Source of the DNA: CAUZFZ01 sp963579025
GTDB taxonomy: Bacteria > Planctomycetota > Planctomycetia > Planctomycetales > Planctomycetaceae
Direction of reading: 5' to 3'
NCBI GenBank assembly: GCA_963579025.1
Contig: CAUZFZ010000282.1
Span: 1-7,615, forward strand
Length of the DNA: 7,615 nucleotides
Part shown: positions 5,392-7,615 of the stretch, piece by piece
Layout: every line of letters starts with the position of its first letter
Position numbering within the stretch: the stretch's first letter is position 1
Position numbers and translations under genes: made by a program
The notes under the pieces: model-generated
The model's input: the letters and a program-made list of their open reading frames with translations, nothing else
Database searches by the model: none
What the model was told of the DNA's origin: nothing

Positions 5392-5562
5392 TCATCGCTG
5401 TTTTCCGACCTTCTCAATGATGGCGGAAAGTGCCGCCTTCATCGCTTCACAGAGCCGGAAAAGCATTTCAATGGTCGGAGACTTCGGATCGTTCTCCAGC
5501 ATCGAAAGTTCGCTGCACTCGTGTCCGTATCGACGGCGGGCGACTCTTCCCAATAGTTCATT
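5392..5562 (-). pseudogene. Remnant of an HTH/XRE-type transcription regulator
   Basis: On the minus strand a frame ending at TGA 5394-5392 reads SELSMLENDPKSPTIEMLFR, then LCEAMKAALSAIIEKVGKQR. This matches the second half of an XRE/Cro-like helix-turn-helix domain: recognition-helix end, the 'LE-x-x-x-x-x-P-T' turn, then the 'L-x-x-L-x-x-A' helix. Before it comes only LGRVARRRYGHEC, then an in-frame stop at 5565-5563. There is no ATG, and the first helices are missing. I read it as a decayed or deleted gene downstream of, and opposite to, the E1 gene. A very short functional peptide from TTG 5553 is a weak alternative. The HTH likeness rests on about 40 residues judged by eye. Confidence 0.5.
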
Positions 5563-5576
5563 TCAAGGAAACAGAT

Positions 5577-6041
5577 ATGCGACAAGTTCAGGCTGGAATT
5601 GCGGCAGCGGTCTGTGTGGTTGCCGTTTTTGCGGTGGGCGGTTGTTCGCAACCGAAGTCGGGGACTCACTTCGAGCCCGAGATCACGGCCAGTCACGACG
5701 GAATTTTCTCGTCCGACGTCACGTTCTGGCTGAATTCAGTTAACCGGATCGACTGGAGTCGTGGTGACGATGACACTGTCACAAGTTCGAAAACTCCGGT
5801 CGGAACTGTGCTGCGCGACGTCACTCTGAATGTGACGGTTCACTACTCGCAGGGAGCCGATCATGAGACGCAGGCCTTCGACGCCAAATGGCAAATCGGC
5901 TCGAAACTCGTCGTCAATGTTCCGAAGACCGCGACGATTCAAGGCTACAACATCAAGGGCACCGGCTACCTCTTCGACGAATCCGGAGAGTGTCTCGGCA
6001 CAGTCCCGATCGACTCAGGTTTTCGAACAACTTCTGATTGA
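5577..6041 (+). CDS. Small secreted lipoprotein, function unknown
   Basis: ATG 5577 follows AAGGAA (about 5565-5570). The 154-aa product opens with a short basic start, a hydrophobic stretch (AGIAAAVCVVAVFAVGGC) and a lipobox V-G-G-C with Cys23. Signal peptidase II would cleave before Cys23, leaving a lipid-anchored protein. The mature part (about 130 residues) appears rich in beta strands (DVTLNVTVHYSQ, KLVVNVPKTATIQGYNIKG) with many polar residues. No catalytic motif or known domain stands out. It has its own upstream gap of about 200 bases and its own terminator, so it is likely a single-gene unit rather than part of the Ubl cluster. An alternative longer start at 5430 lacks a ribosome site and would disturb the signal peptide. 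Confidence 0.8.
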   Translation: MRQVQAGIAAAVCVVAVFAVGGCSQPKSGTHFEPEITASHDGIFSSDVTFWLNSVNRIDWSRGDDDTVTSSKTPVGTVLRDVTLNVTVHYSQGADHETQAFDAKWQIGSKLVVNVPKTATIQGYNIKGTGYLFDESGECLGTVPIDSGFRTTSD

Positions 6042-6051
6042 CCTGCCACCA

Positions 6052-6090
6052 CCGCGGGCCGTCCGATGGGCGGCCCGCGGCGTGTTTCAC
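6052..6090 (+). terminator. Hairpin terminator after the lipoprotein gene
   Basis: CCGCGGGCCGTCC (6052-6064) pairs with GGGCGGCCCGCGG (6068-6080) over 13 positions (one G-T wobble) with a GAT loop. It lies 10 bases after the lipoprotein stop. The T-run is interrupted (GTTTCACTTT), so it is a less classical Rho-independent site than the one at 2221, but the stem is extremely stable. Confidence 0.7.
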
Positions 6091-6536
6091 TTTATCTATC
6101 AGAGCTGGAAGCAGCGGCCCGCTTTAACCCGCAAACTGACAAACGTCCCACCAGAAACACACGACAGTCTACAAAGGCCACTTCAGCGATGATTGGCGAC
6201 AATTAGTCGTGCGGTTTAGCACATCGTCACCAGATTCGCCCCCTCGATTCAGCGCTCCGGTCGCGCAGACCGGATGCACGAAGTAAATTGAAAGTGAGTC
6301 ATTCTGATGACACTCAGTGAGTAGGTTCTATGGATCTGATGAATCAGATTGTCACCTGCTCCGGTGTGCCGGACCTCCGGTGTCAGTTTCGCAATCGACT
6401 TCCGAACGCACGGACACCTGTATCGGGTTTCAACAAACCGGTATGCTGGTCTGTGGGCCCTAAGAACTCCGGATGCAGCACTGGATGTCAGATCCCCGCT
6501 CCAGCACGCTGTCGCGACGGCGATTCGAGGATTCGC
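6091..6536 (+). other. Intergenic stretch with no convincing gene
   Basis: About 450 bases between the lipoprotein terminator and the DUF1552 start. The open frames here are short, lack ribosome sites and have no recognisable protein pattern. Small inverted repeats are present: TCCGGTC/GACCGGA at 6256-6274 (5-base loop) and ATCTGAT/ATCAGAT at 6334-6349 (2-base loop). CTCCGGTGT occurs twice about 16 bases apart near 6359-6385. The promoter of the DUF1552 gene should be in this stretch, but I see no clear -35/-10 pair. Confidence 0.55.
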
Positions 6537-7615
6537 ATGAGACGTAATTCCTATCTCATCCCGCGTCGAACTTTGCTGAGGGGAGCTGGCGTATCGCTGG
6601 CGCTTCCTCTTCTGGACATCATGTCCCCCGCGGTCAGCTCTGCGGAGTCCACCAAAGACGCACCTGTAAGGTTGTGCGTTTTGTACAAGGGGTGCGGTGT
6701 CAACCCGCACTCGTGGGACATTGTCGGTGGGACGGAAACAGACTTCGAGCTGTCCAGAATTCTCCAGCCACTGTCTGCAGTTCGGGACGACATCCTTGTC
6801 GTGGGAAATCTGGACAACCAGGGCTCATCCGACCATATGGATGCGCCCGGTACGTTCATGAGTGCCACAAAGCACAAGGGACTCAATCGCTATTCTTTCG
6901 ATCAAAGAGTTGCAGACCACATTGGGAATGAGACGCCGATCAAGTCCATGCAGCTGACGGCCGACAACGTCTGGAAGCAACATCCCTGGTTGAACATTTT
7001 ATCTTACGACAACAACAATCAGCCGCTTCGCGGGCAGCATGATCCTCAGTCTGTTTTCGACATGATGTTTAAGGACACATCGCGGGCGGGCCGCCAGAAT
7101 GAACTGCTGAGCATTCTGGATGGAGTCAAGGAAGTCTCATCGTCACTGTCGAGAAAAGTCAGCGCCCGCGACAAACGGGTCCTGGAACAGTACTTCGATT
7201 CGATTCGAGATGTGGAGAACGGCATCCAGCAGGCGAGGCAGAACAGTCGGGCAGTGGACCTCGACACGAAACTGTCAGACATCGACCCGAGCCTGAAAGT
7301 GGGCAACCTCGGCGAGAGGATCAAGGCGATGCTTGATCTGATTACGCTCGCCTTCTGGACCGATTCAACACGGGTTATCTCGTGTATGCTCGCCAATACT
7401 AACAGCCGCTCTCACTATGACTTCATGGGTGTGAATGCCGAGTTTCACTATGTCTCACACCATGTTCGAAACAAGAAAGTCCTGCCTGCTTACGACAAGA
7501 TCAACATCTGGCACACAGACCAGTTGAAATATTTGATTGAGAGGTTGAAATCCATCAACGACGGAAACGCGACGTTGTTCGACAATTCGCTGATTCTATG
7601 GGGCTCGGGTATTAA
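6537..7615 (+). CDS. DUF1552 family Tat-exported protein, 3' end outside window
   Basis: ATG 6537 has CGAGG just before it. The frame stays open for 359 codons to the window end. The N-terminus is a Tat-type signal: IPRRTLLRGAGVSLALPLL with Arg10-Arg11, and a likely cut after Ala36 (AVSSA). The body matches DUF1552 as I know it: LCVLYKGCGVNPHSWD near residue 45, the LSAVRDDILVVGNLDNQG stretch, a D-H-M-D-A-P-G-T-F segment, FWTDSTRVISCMLAN, and the LFDNSLILWGSGI block near the end. About 80 residues are probably missing. DUF1552 proteins are common in Planctomycetes and related bacteria, often beside exported DUF1588/1592-type cytochrome c proteins. They are thought to act outside the cytoplasm, and their reaction is not established. 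The partner gene is not in this window. Confidence 0.88.
   Translation, partial: MRRNSYLIPRRTLLRGAGVSLALPLLDIMSPAVSSAESTKDAPVRLCVLYKGCGVNPHSWDIVGGTETDFELSRILQPLSAVRDDILVVGNLDNQGSSDHMDAPGTFMSATKHKGLNRYSFDQRVADHIGNETPIKSMQLTADNVWKQHPWLNILSYDNNNQPLRGQHDPQSVFDMMFKDTSRAGRQNELLSILDGVKEVSSSLSRKVSARDKRVLEQYFDSIRDVENGIQQARQNSRAVDLDTKLSDIDPSLKVGNLGERIKAMLDLITLAFWTDSTRVISCMLANTNSRSHYDFMGVNAEFHYVSHHVRNKKVLPAYDKINIWHTDQLKYLIERLKSINDGNATLFDNSLILWGSGI

Noticed and set aside
6349..6540. 63-aa frame just before the DUF1552 gene
   Set aside because: It has no ribosome site and no recognisable pattern, and its stop falls at the DUF1552 start by chance of frame.
1..7615. CRISPR arrays, tRNA or rRNA genes, insertion sequences, integrase or att sites
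   Set aside because: No regularly spaced repeats, tRNA-like cloverleaf, transposase or integrase motifs, or long terminal repeats were seen on either strand.

Overview
The window looks like part of a planctomycete chromosome, probably Planctomycetaceae-like. The evidence is a Tat-exported DUF1552 protein at the right end (a family abundant in Planctomycetes), moderately GC-rich codon use, clear Shine-Dalgarno sites, and a ubiquitin-like gene cluster of a type known from this phylum. The organism is inferred from gene content only.

Left end (1-930): on the minus strand lie the first codons of nuoD and the C-terminal three quarters of nuoC, two complex I genes. NuoC homology stops near 519. 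Exactly there, on the plus strand, homology to the C-terminal half of an AAA+ ATPase begins (about 508-930). Each gene is cut internally and the two meet head to head, so this is either a real inversion/deletion breakpoint or an assembly chimera.

Centre (about 508-5373): a same-strand, tightly packed cluster holds the AAA+ fragment, a helical protein of 320 aa, an 82-aa protein, a strong internal hairpin terminator/attenuator, a 65-aa protein with an odd Arg-rich tail, a 67-aa membrane protein, a ThiS/MoaD-like ubiquitin-like modifier (Ubl), a fused E2-like plus multi-zinc (RING/treble-clef-like) protein, a JAB/JAMM isopeptidase, and a ThiF-type E1. Three 4-base ATGA overlaps and two longer overlaps suggest translational coupling. 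Together they form a plausible complete bacterial ubiquitin-like pathway: E1 adenylates the Ubl, E2 receives it, the zinc module of the same chain may act as E3, and the JAB protein matures the Ubl and/or removes it. The AAA+ ATPase may act on modified targets. The fused E2-E3-like protein and the non-diglycine Ubl tail are the most interesting points.

Right side (5374-7615): a broken HTH/XRE-like regulator remnant on the minus strand, a small lipoprotein gene with a strong hairpin terminator, an intergenic stretch of about 450 bases without a convincing gene, and the first 359 codons of a DUF1552 gene that runs off the window. No tRNA, rRNA, CRISPR array or insertion sequence was seen.
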